Source: Bacillus sp. PK3_68 (GTDB lineage: Bacteria; Bacillota; Bacilli; Bacillales; Domibacillaceae). Taken from it: a stretch of 64,000 nt of DNA. A model generated the notes under the pieces. The model was not told the origin of the DNA and made no database searches. It saw nothing but the letters and a program-made list of their open reading frames with translations. The translations under genes and the position numbers were made by a program. Below, in pieces: positions 43,714 through 53,006 of this stretch (position 1 is the first letter of the stretch; every line of letters begins with the position of its first letter). The DNA is taken from the NCBI RefSeq assembly GCF_003600835.1, contig NZ_NQYC01000001.1:1692001-1756000 (forward strand). The letters are read 5' to 3'.

Positions 43714-44781
43714 ATGAAGAATTTAGTGTTGCTTGGCGGCGGCTATGGTAACATGCGTGTGTTACTCAGGCTGCTTCCAAATCAATTGCCTGAAGATGTG
43801 ACGATTACATTAGTAGACAAGTTTCCATATCACTCTTTAAAAACAGAATACTATGCTCTTGCAGCTGGAACGATCTCTGATCAGGAGGTCCGGGTTAATT
43901 TTCCTGAACATCCCCGTTTGAACTTGCTATTTGGCGAAGTAACGAGCATTGATTTAGAAAATAAGCAAGTTCTTATTAAAGATAAAGAGCCCGTTGCTTA
44001 CGATGATCTTGTGGTTGGCCTTGGCTGTGAAGATACTTATCATAATGTGCCGGGAGCCAAGGAATATACACATAGTATTCAATCTATTGATAAGTCGCGC
44101 CGGACTTACCAAACGCTGTCCAATATGCCAGCTGGATCAAAAGTTGGAATTGTTGGAGCAGGGTTGAGCGGCATTGAGCTGGCGAGCGAGCTTCGTGAAA
44201 GCCGGCCAGACCTTGAGATTATATTATTTGACCGCGGACATCGTATTTTAAAAGATTTCCCAGAACGATTGAGTAAATATATTCATAAATGGTTTGTTGA
44301 TCATGGAGTGGAAGTAGTCAACAATGCCAACATTACAAAAGTTGAGCCACATACACTTTATAACCATGATGATGCCTATCCGATGAATGCTGTTGTATGG
44401 ACAGCTGGCATTCAACCAAACGAAGTTGTCCGTGAAATGCCAGTCGAGAAAGACCGTTCCGGACGCGTTAAACTTTCTCAATACCACAACTTGCCAACGG
44501 ATGAGCATGTGTATGTAGTCGGTGACTGTGCAAGCCTTCCGCACGCTCCAAGTGCCCAATTGGCCGAAGAACAAGCGGAACAGATTGTTCAAGTTCTCTT
44601 GAAACGCTGGAAAGGGGAGGCTCTTCCAGAAGAATTACCGGAAATAAAGCTTAAAGGAATTCTTGGTTCACTCGGCAAAAAACAAGGCTTCGGCTTTGTA
44701 GCTGACCGGGCCATTACTGGCCGGGTAGCCCGCTTCTTAAAATCAGGCGTTCTCTGGATGTATCGCTATCATAACGGATAA
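43714..44781 (+). CDS. yutJ: NADH dehydrogenase-like flavoprotein YutJ
   Basis: A 355-residue NDH-2-like protein with the FAD motif LVLLGGGYGNMRVLLRLL at the start, DKFPYHSLKTEYYALAAG, the second dinucleotide motif VGIVGAGLSGIELASEL, VVWTAGIQPN and VYVVGDCASLPHAPSAQLAE. It is shorter than YumB and lacks the same C-terminal membrane part, so it may not be a respiratory enzyme. Position beside yuzB matches B. subtilis. RBS AAAGGAAAA. Confidence 0.88.
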   Translation: MKNLVLLGGGYGNMRVLLRLLPNQLPEDVTITLVDKFPYHSLKTEYYALAAGTISDQEVRVNFPEHPRLNLLFGEVTSIDLENKQVLIKDKEPVAYDDLVVGLGCEDTYHNVPGAKEYTHSIQSIDKSRRTYQTLSNMPAGSKVGIVGAGLSGIELASELRESRPDLEIILFDRGHRILKDFPERLSKYIHKWFVDHGVEVVNNANITKVEPHTLYNHDDAYPMNAVVWTAGIQPNEVVREMPVEKDRSGRVKLSQYHNLPTDEHVYVVGDCASLPHAPSAQLAEEQAEQIVQVLLKRWKGEALPEELPEIKLKGILGSLGKKQGFGFVADRAITGRVARFLKSGVLWMYRYHNG

Positions 44782-44785
44782 TACT

Positions 44786-44834
44786 GTATGGCTGTTTTAA
44801 GTGTATGATACACACTTAAAACAGCCATTTTTTG
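44786..44834 (+). terminator. Terminator of yutJ
   Basis: A 17-bp stem (ATGGCTGTTTTAAGTGT and its complement) is followed by T6. Confidence 0.9.
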
Positions 44835-44857
44835 TGTCCCCTTTTTATTCCTCTGTT

Positions 44858-44887
44858 AGTATAATTCTGCCCCTTTTGAACATACTA
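44858..44887 (+). promoter_or_regulatory. Candidate sigma-G promoter of the ger operon
   Basis: AGTATA, then 17 bp, then CATACTA (44881-44887) fits the forespore sigma-G consensus (TGnATR / CATACTA) with one mismatch. It lies 37 bp before the gerA-type start. Ger operons of Bacillus are known to be sigma-G dependent. Confidence 0.6.
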
Positions 44888-44924
44888 ACTCTATCTGCTG
44901 CTTACAAAGGGGGAAGGCTAAGAT

Positions 44925-46412
44925 ATGAGAAGAAGCAAACGTGATCTATCTGCATTTAACAGCAGCCAATTCGGCCAATTGATTGCTCAGTGTCAAGAAT
45001 CAGCAGATTTTCTAACCTTTCAATTGCAAGATGATTCTCCTTTTTTCATATCTTGCTTCCAAACTATAGTAGATAAAAAAGTGTTTCACCAGGATGTTCT
45101 TAGCACGCTGAAAAAACATCACTTTGCTACTTTGGAAGAGATGAAAAGTGTTGTACCTGTAGAAGATATGACACTTACAGATGATATTTCCTCCATTCGA
45201 AAGCAGCTCATGCACGGAAACATTCTTGTCTATAAGCAGGAAGCCAAGCCAACCTGTCTGCTTATCCCTGCTTTCAAGGCAGAGAAAAGACAAATTTCTA
45301 TTCCTGAAACTGAATACTCTGTTATCGGCCCAAAGGAATCCTTTGTCGAATCTCTGGATACGAATATTAACCTTATTAGAAAGAGGATTCCTATAACTGA
45401 TATTCAAATAAAGGAATTCACTGTTGGTACGCTGACAAAAACTCGGGTAGCCGTCATTTATATTAAAGGAATTGCAGATGAAAAGAATGTTGATACAATC
45501 ATTCAGCGCATTAGAGATATTAATTATGATCAAATAATTGATACTGCCTTTATTAATCAAATGATTTCAGATAACGTCAATTCTCCCTTTCCTCAGCTGA
45601 TCGATACGGAGCGACCTGATCGCACAGCAAGTGTGCTTATGGAAGGAAAGATAGCCATCCTGGCAGATGGATCGGCAAGTGCTTTAACGGGACCTACTAC
45701 CCTTCTGGAATTTTTCTCAGCGTATGAAGATTATTTAATCGTATGGAATTTGGGTTCAATTTTTCGATTGATTCGGATTTTCGCAGTTACTCTTTCCGTG
45801 CTATCGACGCCTTTATATGTGGCTATACTTACCTATCATTATGAGATGATTCCGCAAGACTTGCTGACTACGCTGGTCTCTTCGCGGGCAGGCATTCCCT
45901 TTCCCCCTATTCTTGAAGCGATCATTTTAGAACTAACCATCGAATTGCTAAGGGAAGCTGGGGCCCGTCTGCCGACAAAAGTCGGTCAGACGATTGGTAT
46001 CGTAGGCGGGATTGTCATTGGAACGGCTGCTGTGCAAGCCGGCTTAACAAGCAACGTACTCCTCATCGTTGTAGCTTTAAGTGCGTTAGCGTCCTTTACC
46101 ACACCTGTCTATCAAGTAAGTAATGCTATCCGCCTTATCCGCTTCCCTTTCCTATTCTTCGCCCAGCTTCTCGGGCTGGTAGGGGTTGCAGTTTGTACAG
46201 CTATTCTAGTCGCCCATTTGCTTAAATTAAGATCCATCGGTCGCCCTTTTTTGGAACCTGTTTATCCCCTGCGTTTAAAAGACATGAAAGATGCGCTCAT
46301 TCGTCTTCCCTTTGATAAACAAGTGACCCGTCCTCTGCAGATGCGTTCGGAAAATACCATAAAATTTGAGTCGTCATCCTCGCAGAAGAATAACCGTGAT
46401 ATTGATGAATAA
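44925..46412 (+). CDS. Spore germination protein, GerAA/GerKA family
   Basis: A 495-residue A subunit of a nutrient germinant receptor, located in the spore inner membrane. The hydrophilic N-terminal domain (about 1-240) has IRKRIPITDIQIKEFTVG, VAVIYIKGIADEK and SPFPQLIDTERPD. Then come five helices from about residue 285, with SSRAGIPFPPILEAIILELT and ELLREAGARLPTKVGQTIGI, the family's most conserved stretch. It is the first gene of a three-gene A-B-C operon behind a likely sigma-G promoter. Which germinant it senses cannot be read from sequence. Confidence 0.92.
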   Translation: MRRSKRDLSAFNSSQFGQLIAQCQESADFLTFQLQDDSPFFISCFQTIVDKKVFHQDVLSTLKKHHFATLEEMKSVVPVEDMTLTDDISSIRKQLMHGNILVYKQEAKPTCLLIPAFKAEKRQISIPETEYSVIGPKESFVESLDTNINLIRKRIPITDIQIKEFTVGTLTKTRVAVIYIKGIADEKNVDTIIQRIRDINYDQIIDTAFINQMISDNVNSPFPQLIDTERPDRTASVLMEGKIAILADGSASALTGPTTLLEFFSAYEDYLIVWNLGSIFRLIRIFAVTLSVLSTPLYVAILTYHYEMIPQDLLTTLVSSRAGIPFPPILEAIILELTIELLREAGARLPTKVGQTIGIVGGIVIGTAAVQAGLTSNVLLIVVALSALASFTTPVYQVSNAIRLIRFPFLFFAQLLGLVGVAVCTAILVAHLLKLRSIGRPFLEPVYPLRLKDMKDALIRLPFDKQVTRPLQMRSENTIKFESSSSQKNNRDIDE

Positions 46413-46432
46413 CTTTTCATGGAGGTGGTCGC

Positions 46433-47524
46433 ATGCTGCCGTTACCGTCTGAAGATAAAAAAGTCTCTCCCTACCTGGCTTTTTATATTGTCAATAGTAT
46501 GCAGCTCGGAGTAGTGGCGCTCAGCTTCGAGCGCTTTATCGCCAAAGAAGCTGGTCATGATGCTTGGATTTCTGTGGTGATCGCAGGTTTTGCCATTGGC
46601 ATTATCTTATGGATGACTTATCAAATAGTAATAAAAGGGGAAAATGATATAACGGTTATTCACAGAGATCTGTTCGGAAAATGGCTTGGAGGGTTGCTCA
46701 CCCTGCTGGTACTTGCCTACATGATACTTATTTTTGTCGTTATTATGCGTTCTTACATAGAAGTCATTCAAGTATGGATGTTTCCTCATCTTCAAACTTG
46801 GTATATGGGTCTAATTTTATCTGTCCTTGTTTACCTTTACTTCGTGGGTGGGTTTCGGGTTATGGTCGGTCTGTGTGTGATAGGATTTTTTATGACTATT
46901 CCTCTGTTATTACTAAAAATTTTTCCATTAAGACATGCTCATCTCTCTTATATCCTTCCTGTGATGGAACATTCCCCTGCTGAACTTTTAGCGGGAGCCA
47001 AACAAATGGCAATTATCTTTACAGGATTCGAAATCATTTTGTTTTGTTATCCTTTCATAAAACAAGCGGCCCGTTCACAAAAATGGGCTCAACTCGGTTC
47101 TGCCTTTTCTACATTTATTTACTTATTAGCCGCCCTCGTTTCTCTTCTTTACTTTAGTGAAGGGCAGTTAGAAAGAACGATTTGGCCGACGCTTACTTTA
47201 TGGAAGATTGCTGATTTTCCTTTTGTGGAGAGATTTGAATACGCGGGTATCGCCATATGGCTATTCGTTATGCTGCCAAACCTGTGCCTATATATGTGGG
47301 CCGTTACGCGTGGAATCAAACAATTGTTTTCTATCCAGCAAAAAAAGAGTGTAATTCCGCTGCTTTTTCTCGCTATCTGTGCTTCATCTTTGATTCAAAC
47401 AGGGGTGCAAATCCGGCATTTTAATACCTTTGTAGATTGGATCAGCTTTTATTTTATTTTCGCTTACATTCCTTTTATTTACTTTTTCCAGTTGATCTGT
47501 AAAAAAATGAGGCGAAAGCAATGA
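46433..47524 (+). CDS. Spore germination protein, GerAB family
   Basis: A 363-residue B subunit related to APC amino-acid transporters, with ten predicted helices. It begins VSPYLAFYIVNSMQLGVVAL, and has SYIEVIQVWMFPHLQTW and FTGFEIILFCYPFI in typical positions. In studied receptors this subunit binds the germinant. It starts 20 bases behind the A gene with an ATGGAGGTGG RBS and overlaps the C gene by four bases. Confidence 0.9.
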   Translation: MLPLPSEDKKVSPYLAFYIVNSMQLGVVALSFERFIAKEAGHDAWISVVIAGFAIGIILWMTYQIVIKGENDITVIHRDLFGKWLGGLLTLLVLAYMILIFVVIMRSYIEVIQVWMFPHLQTWYMGLILSVLVYLYFVGGFRVMVGLCVIGFFMTIPLLLLKIFPLRHAHLSYILPVMEHSPAELLAGAKQMAIIFTGFEIILFCYPFIKQAARSQKWAQLGSAFSTFIYLLAALVSLLYFSEGQLERTIWPTLTLWKIADFPFVERFEYAGIAIWLFVMLPNLCLYMWAVTRGIKQLFSIQQKKSVIPLLFLAICASSLIQTGVQIRHFNTFVDWISFYFIFAYIPFIYFFQLICKKMRRKQ

Positions 47525-48597
47525 AAACATTTTTATTCTACTTTGTTCTTATTATTATCTTGGTAGCTAGCTATAACTTGGAGAGCTATGTACTTGAAGA
47601 TGTTCAAATTATGACCGTTACTGGCTACGATTATGTAGACAAAGATACAATAAAAGGAACAGTAGCCACCCCTTTTTATCCACAAGGCCAAAATGTCCAG
47701 CCAATTAATGTTTCCTTTACAGCAACTGGCCACACTGTCTACAATATCAGACAGGAATATCAAAGAGAGGCTCAGAAGAAATTGGCTGCCGGCCGCCTGC
47801 GCAGTTTTTTAATGAGCAAAGAATTAGCCGAGCATGGAGTGAAAAAAATTATTGATCCTCTTTCCCGTTCTACCTTTATTGGAAGGGATATGAAACTTGC
47901 AGTTGTGGACGGCAGTACAGAAAAACTCTTGACCGCTGACTATCCAAATGCACAAAGTTTATCTCGCTATCTTTCTGATTTACTGGAAGACAGTATCATC
48001 AAAATGGCTCCTACCACTGAATTACACACGTTTCTCGCCCAGCTTGCGGGATTTGGTCAAGACCCTTTTCTGCCTATTATTAAGAAAGAACACGAGCATA
48101 TCCGTTATATGGGTGTGGCACTTTTCAAGGATGACAAATATGTCGGTGAGCTTCCTTTTAAAGACAGCTATATTTTCAAAATGCTTCATGAAAGCTTTCG
48201 ACATGGGGTGTATGAAATAAAATATAAAGAGACCTACATTACTATTGAAAATCTCCGCTCTAAAGTCAAGTACAGTATATCAGGATCAAAGAAAAGTCCT
48301 GTAGTCACTATCTCTGTCTCATTAAAGGGAAAAGTACAGGATGCCTCCGGGCTTTCTCTGCATACGGCGAAGAAAGTACAGAATGTGGAAGAAGAGTGGA
48401 AAAGAGAAACGAAGAAAAGAGCAGAAAAAGTAGTTAAAAAGCTGCAAGAATTAAACACAGACTCCCTCGGCATTGGAGAGAGAGTACGGAGTCACTTTCG
48501 TCACTTCGATAAAAGTTCCTGGGAAGACCGTTATCCTGATATTCCTATCTACATTAAAGTGGAGACAGAAATCACCAATACAGGCATTACTGAATAA
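47521..48597 (+). CDS. Spore germination protein, GerAC family, without lipobox cysteine
   Basis: A 358-residue C subunit. The N-terminal hydrophobic segment (FLFYFVLIIILVASYNLES) is where GerAC proteins normally have a lipobox ending in Cys. Here no cysteine is present in this region or anywhere in the protein. The rest is ordinary: VQIMTVTGYDYVDKDTIKG, MSKELAEHGVKKIIDPLSR, YMGVALFKDDKYVGEL and a C-terminal helix with NTDSLGIGERVRSHF. It would be membrane-anchored by its uncleaved segment instead of lipid. It overlaps the B gene by four bases. Confidence 0.85.
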   Translation: MKTFLFYFVLIIILVASYNLESYVLEDVQIMTVTGYDYVDKDTIKGTVATPFYPQGQNVQPINVSFTATGHTVYNIRQEYQREAQKKLAAGRLRSFLMSKELAEHGVKKIIDPLSRSTFIGRDMKLAVVDGSTEKLLTADYPNAQSLSRYLSDLLEDSIIKMAPTTELHTFLAQLAGFGQDPFLPIIKKEHEHIRYMGVALFKDDKYVGELPFKDSYIFKMLHESFRHGVYEIKYKETYITIENLRSKVKYSISGSKKSPVVTISVSLKGKVQDASGLSLHTAKKVQNVEEEWKRETKKRAEKVVKKLQELNTDSLGIGERVRSHFRHFDKSSWEDRYPDIPIYIKVETEITNTGITE

Positions 48598-48598
48598 A

Positions 48599-48628
48599 AG
48601 AGACATCCAGAAGAACCTGGATGTCTCA
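48599..48628 (-). terminator. Terminator of the gab cluster
   Basis: GAGACATCCAG / CTGGATGTCTC is followed by TTTTATT on the minus strand, directly after gabD. It may also slow readthrough from the ger operon. Confidence 0.75.
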
Positions 48629-48636
48629 ACTTGCCA

Positions 48637-50061
48637 TTAAAGGCCTAAAGAAATGTATTTAATTTCTAAATATTCGTCAATTCCGTAGTGGCTGCCTTCA
48701 CGGCCAAGTCCGCTTTCTTTATAACCGCCGAATGGTGCTTGCGCCACAGATGGAAGCCCGTCGTTTAAGCCAACAATACCGTATTCAAGCCCTTCAGCAA
48801 TTGTGATGGCCTCTGTAATATTCTCGCTGAATACATAAGCAGCTAAGCCATATGGTGAATTATTAGCACGCTCAATCACTTCATCCGTTGTTTTAAACGT
48901 AGCAATCGGAGCAAGCGGTCCAAATGTTTCTTCATTCATGCACAGCATGTCGTCTGTAACGTTTGTGATAACTGTTGGCTCAAGGAAGTAACCATTTACC
49001 CCTTCAGCTGTTTGGCCACCAGCGAGCACTTTTGCACCTTTTTGCTTAGCGTCTTCAATCTGGCTGATCACTTTATCTACTGCCTGCTCATCAATTAAAG
49101 GACCGATTGTTACGCCTTCATCTAATCCATTTCCTACTTTTAACTTCGCAACTTCTTGTTTAAATGCTTCTGCGAATTCGGCTTCAATAGATTCATGCAC
49201 GTATACTCTGTTGGCACATACACATGTTTGGCCAGCATTACGATACTTAGAAGCAATCAAGTTCTTTGCTGCTTTTTCAATATCGGCATTAGCCGTTACG
49301 ATAAATGGAGCATGCCCGCCAAGCTCAAGGGAAAGCTTCTTCACCGTATCAGCTGCACCGCGCATCAATAACTTGCCGACTTCTGTAGAACCTGTGAAAG
49401 AAACTTTACGCACACGACCGTCTTTCATCCATGCTTCACTGATTTGACGTGCGCTTCCAGTTACAATATTAATAACTCCTTTAGGAATTCCAGCTTCTTC
49501 TGCCAACTCTACAAGACGAATCGCTGTTAAAGGTGTTTGTGTAGCTGGCTTGATCATGGCTGTACATCCCGCTGCCAAAGCAGGACCGACTTTTCTAGTA
49601 ATCATGGCTGCTGGGAAGTTCCATGGTGTAATAGCCGCAATGACTCCTACTGGCTCTTTTTGGACGAATAAACGCTTGTTTGGATGAGAAGCAGGAATTG
49701 TTTCTCCATAGATACGTTTTCCTTCTTCCGCATACCAGGAAATAAAGCTATTCGCATAGCCTACCTCACCAATGGCTTCCGCCAATGGCTTTCCTTGTTC
49801 TTGTGTCATTAGTTTGCCAATTTCTTCTTTATTTTGGTCAATTAAGTAGTACCACTTCATTAAGTAGTCCGCACGCTCGTTAGCTGTCAGTTTTGACCAC
49901 TCTTTCAATGCCCCGTATGCAGCATCAGCCGCACGCTCTGCTTCTACTGTCCCTCCATCCGGAATTGTTGCAATTACTTCTTTAGTCGCTGGGTTAATGA
50001 CTTCGATTGTTTTTTCTGTTTCCATCCATTCGCCATTAATGTAAATTTTCCAGTTTTTCAT
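48637..50061 (-). CDS. gabD: Succinate-semialdehyde dehydrogenase
   Basis: A 474-residue aldehyde dehydrogenase with the motifs AAITPWNFPAAMITRKVGPA (NAD site), SFTGSTEVGKLLM, LELGGHAPFIV (catalytic Glu) and NAGQTCVCANRVYVH (catalytic Cys). The EETFGPLAPI segment near the C-terminus is typical. It oxidises succinate semialdehyde, the product of GabT, to succinate with NAD(P)+. It is the last gene of gabT-gabR-gabD, which supports GABA degradation. RBS AGGAGGAGAAATAA. Confidence 0.92.
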   Translation of the reverse strand: MKNWKIYINGEWMETEKTIEVINPATKEVIATIPDGGTVEAERAADAAYGALKEWSKLTANERADYLMKWYYLIDQNKEEIGKLMTQEQGKPLAEAIGEVGYANSFISWYAEEGKRIYGETIPASHPNKRLFVQKEPVGVIAAITPWNFPAAMITRKVGPALAAGCTAMIKPATQTPLTAIRLVELAEEAGIPKGVINIVTGSARQISEAWMKDGRVRKVSFTGSTEVGKLLMRGAADTVKKLSLELGGHAPFIVTANADIEKAAKNLIASKYRNAGQTCVCANRVYVHESIEAEFAEAFKQEVAKLKVGNGLDEGVTIGPLIDEQAVDKVISQIEDAKQKGAKVLAGGQTAEGVNGYFLEPTVITNVTDDMLCMNEETFGPLAPIATFKTTDEVIERANNSPYGLAAYVFSENITEAITIAEGLEYGIVGLNDGLPSVAQAPFGGYKESGLGREGSHYGIDEYLEIKYISLGL

Positions 50062-50084
50062 TTATTTCTCCTCCTCTTACTTTA

Positions 50085-51446
50085 TTAATCTTTTATTTCT
50101 CCAATGTACTTTCTTACTTTTCTTGTAGCAGATGACTGACTAATGCCAAGTGCTTTGGCAATTTTATAAGTTGATTTATCCTTATTGTAAGCCTGGACGA
50201 CCATTTTTCGCTCTACTTCTTCAATGACTTCCGGAAGAGTCATCCCTGCTTCCGTTATTTCCTGTTCAAACATATCGGCCGGTAAATCACTGAGGGTAAC
50301 GACCTCATCTCCCGTTACAACGAGTCGTTCCACCATGTTTTCCAGTTCTCGAATGTTTCCTTTCCATTCAAAGCCAAGAAAAGCCTGAAGCACTTTCGGT
50401 GAGAAGCGGACGTTGCTTCCATACAAATGATTAAAGTAGTCCAAAAAATGATACGTGAGGGGAACAATATCTTCTTTCCGTTCACGAAGCGGTGGTACAT
50501 GAATAGGTACAACGTTGAGACGATAATATAAATCCCTGCGAAAACTGCCTCTGCCTACCATATTTTTCAAATCTTTATTCGTAGCGGCAATAATGCGGAT
50601 ATCTAAAGAAATGGGCTGCCGTCCGCCAACCGGGCGAATTTGTTTTTCCTGCAGCACATGCAATAATTTTCCTTGAGCAGCAAGCGGGAGCTCTCCTACT
50701 TCATCCAAAAATAAGGTGCCGTGATTAGAAAGCTCAATCAATCCTTTTTTCCCTTCCCGAAAAGCGCCGGTGAAGGTTCCGCCTTCATAACCAAACAGCT
50801 CTGATTCAATCAGCTGTTCAGGAAGAGCAGCGCAGTTAATTTCATTCAGCGGCTGATCTCTCCGGTCACTTAGCTGATGAATCAGGCGAACAATCTTACT
50901 TTTGCCGACCCCTGTTTCCCCGAGCAAAAGCACAGTCGAATTCACCTTGGCAATCTTGCGGACAAGCAGCATAATTTTATCCATTTGCTCGCTTTTCGAG
51001 ATTAATCCGTCAAATTCAAGCGGCTCTTTCAATTCCTTCTTATATGTAGCCAGCTCATCTTCCATTTCTTCAATTTTATTGCGCAGATGCATAAGTTCTG
51101 TTAAGTCGCGTGAGTAACTGATCACGCTTTTCAAAGAACCATCCGGATGGAAAACGGGCCTTGTACGCACATGAAAATAGCGACCGGTACTGGCCGTCTG
51201 GAATAGCTCAATCGGCTGCAGACTTTCGATTACCTTTAATGTAGCAGAGGGATAAAAAATTCCCATTTTTTCTAAGTCTTTCACATGCTTGCCGACCAAG
51301 TCGCCAGCTGTTCGTTCATAGTTCTTTCGGCAAGTGGCATTCACACGAATGATGATACCATTTGCATCCGTAACTACAATTTCATCGAACGATGATTCGA
51401 AAATATCAAATAATTCATCACGCACAGGATCATGAGATGGGTTCAT
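50085..51446 (-). CDS. gabR: PAS-domain sigma-54 activator of GABA catabolism
   Basis: A 453-residue regulator with an N-terminal PAS domain (about 13-125, FDEIVVTDANGIIIRVNATC). The AAA+ domain (about 145-380) has Walker A GETGVGKS, the sigma-54 contact motif GGTFTGAF, Walker B HGTLFLDEV and EWKGNIRELENM. A C-terminal HTH (STYKIAKALGISQSSATRKV) follows. Unlike the RocR-type protein at 1.9 kb it keeps an intact contact loop. It lies between gabT and gabD, the arrangement described in the Bacillus cereus group, and should act on the sigma-54 promoter at 52940-52956. Confidence 0.9.
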   Translation of the reverse strand: MNPSHDPVRDELFDIFESSFDEIVVTDANGIIIRVNATCRKNYERTAGDLVGKHVKDLEKMGIFYPSATLKVIESLQPIELFQTASTGRYFHVRTRPVFHPDGSLKSVISYSRDLTELMHLRNKIEEMEDELATYKKELKEPLEFDGLISKSEQMDKIMLLVRKIAKVNSTVLLLGETGVGKSKIVRLIHQLSDRRDQPLNEINCAALPEQLIESELFGYEGGTFTGAFREGKKGLIELSNHGTLFLDEVGELPLAAQGKLLHVLQEKQIRPVGGRQPISLDIRIIAATNKDLKNMVGRGSFRRDLYYRLNVVPIHVPPLRERKEDIVPLTYHFLDYFNHLYGSNVRFSPKVLQAFLGFEWKGNIRELENMVERLVVTGDEVVTLSDLPADMFEQEITEAGMTLPEVIEEVERKMVVQAYNKDKSTYKIAKALGISQSSATRKVRKYIGEIKD

Positions 51447-51456
51447 GACAAGCTTC

Positions 51457-51502
51457 CTCTCGAGTAATATTGCTTTTATTATAGCAAAAATTATCTCGAG
51501 AG
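51457..51502 (-). promoter_or_regulatory. gabR promoter framed by an inverted repeat
   Basis: CTCTCGAG (51457-51464) and CTCGAGAG (51495-51502), with further TAAT/ATTA symmetry, frame an extended -10 (TGCTATAAT; hexamer at 51478-51483) on the minus strand. The position fits a sigma-A promoter for gabR within an operator. The binding protein is not known. Confidence 0.5.
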
Positions 51503-51531
51503 ATAAGCATGCCGTTTTTCCTTGTTACAAC

Positions 51532-52890
51532 TTATGCTTGGACAGCCAACTGAGAAACAGCTACTTCCAATGCTTCTTCTAAAATATCTAATCCTTCTTC
51601 TGCTTGTTCGTCAGTAATAACAAGCGGCATCAAAAGACGCAGTACATTGCCGTAAGCTCCTGCACTCATTAACAGCAAGCCGCGGTCATTTGCTTCTTTA
51701 ATAAGCAGGTTTGTTAATTCTTTGTTAGGCTCCTTTGTTTGACGGTCTTTTACTAATTCCATTGCACACATAGAGCCGAGTCCGCGAACATCACCGATTT
51801 CATCATACTTCTCAGCCAGCTTGCGGAGACGATTCATAACAGTCTCACCTAATTTTTCGCCACGTTCATTCAAGTTTTCTTCTTCAATGATATCAAGAAC
51901 AGCTAATCCGGCTGCACAAGCGAGCGGGCTTCCAGAATATGTTCCGCCAAGTTCACCTGGTGTAGAAGCATCCATAATCTCCTTGCGGCCGATTACACCA
52001 CTGATTGGCAATCCTGCTGCCATTGATTTAGAAACAGTGATTAAGTCAGGTACTACATCAAAGTGCTCGATGCCAAAGTAACGGCCAGTACGTGCAAAGC
52101 CAGCTTGGATCTCATCAGCGATGAAAATGATTCCGTGCTTTTGACACTCTTCATACACAGCCTGAACAAAGCGTTTAGATGGAACGATGAATCCGCCTTC
52201 CCCTTGCACTGGTTCCATAACGACTGCGGCAATTGTTTCTGGAGCTGCATCATTAATAAAGAAATCACGGAACTGTTCGATAATCATATCTTCATATTGC
52301 TCTTCTGTTACGCCTTCCGGACGGCGGTAAGCATATGGATAAGGTGCTTTATATACTTCTGGAGCAAATGGGCCAAATTCATATTTGTAAGGTTTTACTT
52401 TGCTTGTCATTGTCATTGTTAATAATGTACGGCCATGGTAACCGCGGGAGAATGAAACAACGCCTGGACGTTTTGTATATTTACGGGCAATTTTCACTGC
52501 GTTTTCTACTGCTTCCGCGCCACTGTTGAAGAAGATGACTTCTTTTTCATGGTCTCCAGGAGCAATAGCCGCTAGCTTTTCAGCTAATTCAATGTATGGC
52601 TCATACATCATTACATTGAAGCCCGGATGAATGTATTGATCCACTTGTTTGTGTACAGCTTCTGTTACTTTTGGATGGCAATGCCCAACATTCATTACCC
52701 CGATTGCACCAACGAAATCAATAAATGTATTGCCATCCACATCATGAATCAACGCGCCCTCCGCTTTTTCAGCAAATGTCGGTACGCCATTTGATACGCC
52801 TTTTGGCACAGCATTTTGTCTTCTCTCTAATAATTTCTTTGCCTTTTCACCTGGAAGGCTGCCGTTTACCTTTGCAAATTTTCTTGTCAT
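51532..52890 (-). CDS. gabT: 4-aminobutyrate aminotransferase
   Basis: A 452-residue class III aminotransferase that converts GABA and 2-oxoglutarate to succinate semialdehyde and glutamate. It has [64 protein letters not shown] and TVSKSMAAGLPISGVIG with the PLP lysine, and GGTYSGSPLACAAG. It heads the gab cluster, has a good AAAGGGG RBS, and a near-perfect sigma-54 promoter 50 bp upstream. Confidence 0.93.
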   Translation of the reverse strand: MTRKFAKVNGSLPGEKAKKLLERRQNAVPKGVSNGVPTFAEKAEGALIHDVDGNTFIDFVGAIGVMNVGHCHPKVTEAVHKQVDQYIHPGFNVMMYEPYIELAEKLAAIAPGDHEKEVIFFNSGAEAVENAVKIARKYTKRPGVVSFSRGYHGRTLLTMTMTSKVKPYKYEFGPFAPEVYKAPYPYAYRRPEGVTEEQYEDMIIEQFRDFFINDAAPETIAAVVMEPVQGEGGFIVPSKRFVQAVYEECQKHGIIFIADEIQAGFARTGRYFGIEHFDVVPDLITVSKSMAAGLPISGVIGRKEIMDASTPGELGGTYSGSPLACAAGLAVLDIIEEENLNERGEKLGETVMNRLRKLAEKYDEIGDVRGLGSMCAMELVKDRQTKEPNKELTNLLIKEANDRGLLLMSAGAYGNVLRLLMPLVITDEQAEEGLDILEEALEVAVSQLAVQA

Positions 52891-52939
52891 GATGTTTTAC
52901 CCCTTTTCTTAAAAAATTACTTTCTACAACAATACTACT

Positions 52940-52956
52940 TGCAAAAATCGTGCCAA
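52940..52956 (-). promoter_or_regulatory. Sigma-54 (SigL) promoter of the gab cluster
   Basis: On the minus strand TTGGCACGATTTTTGCA fits YTGGCACGNNNNTTGCW at every fixed position. Transcription would start about 40 bp before the gabT ATG. Confidence 0.9.
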
Positions 52957-53006
52957 CTTTAAAAAGGCAACAATACTCCTATTATTAGAAATAAACAGTC
53001 TTTTAA

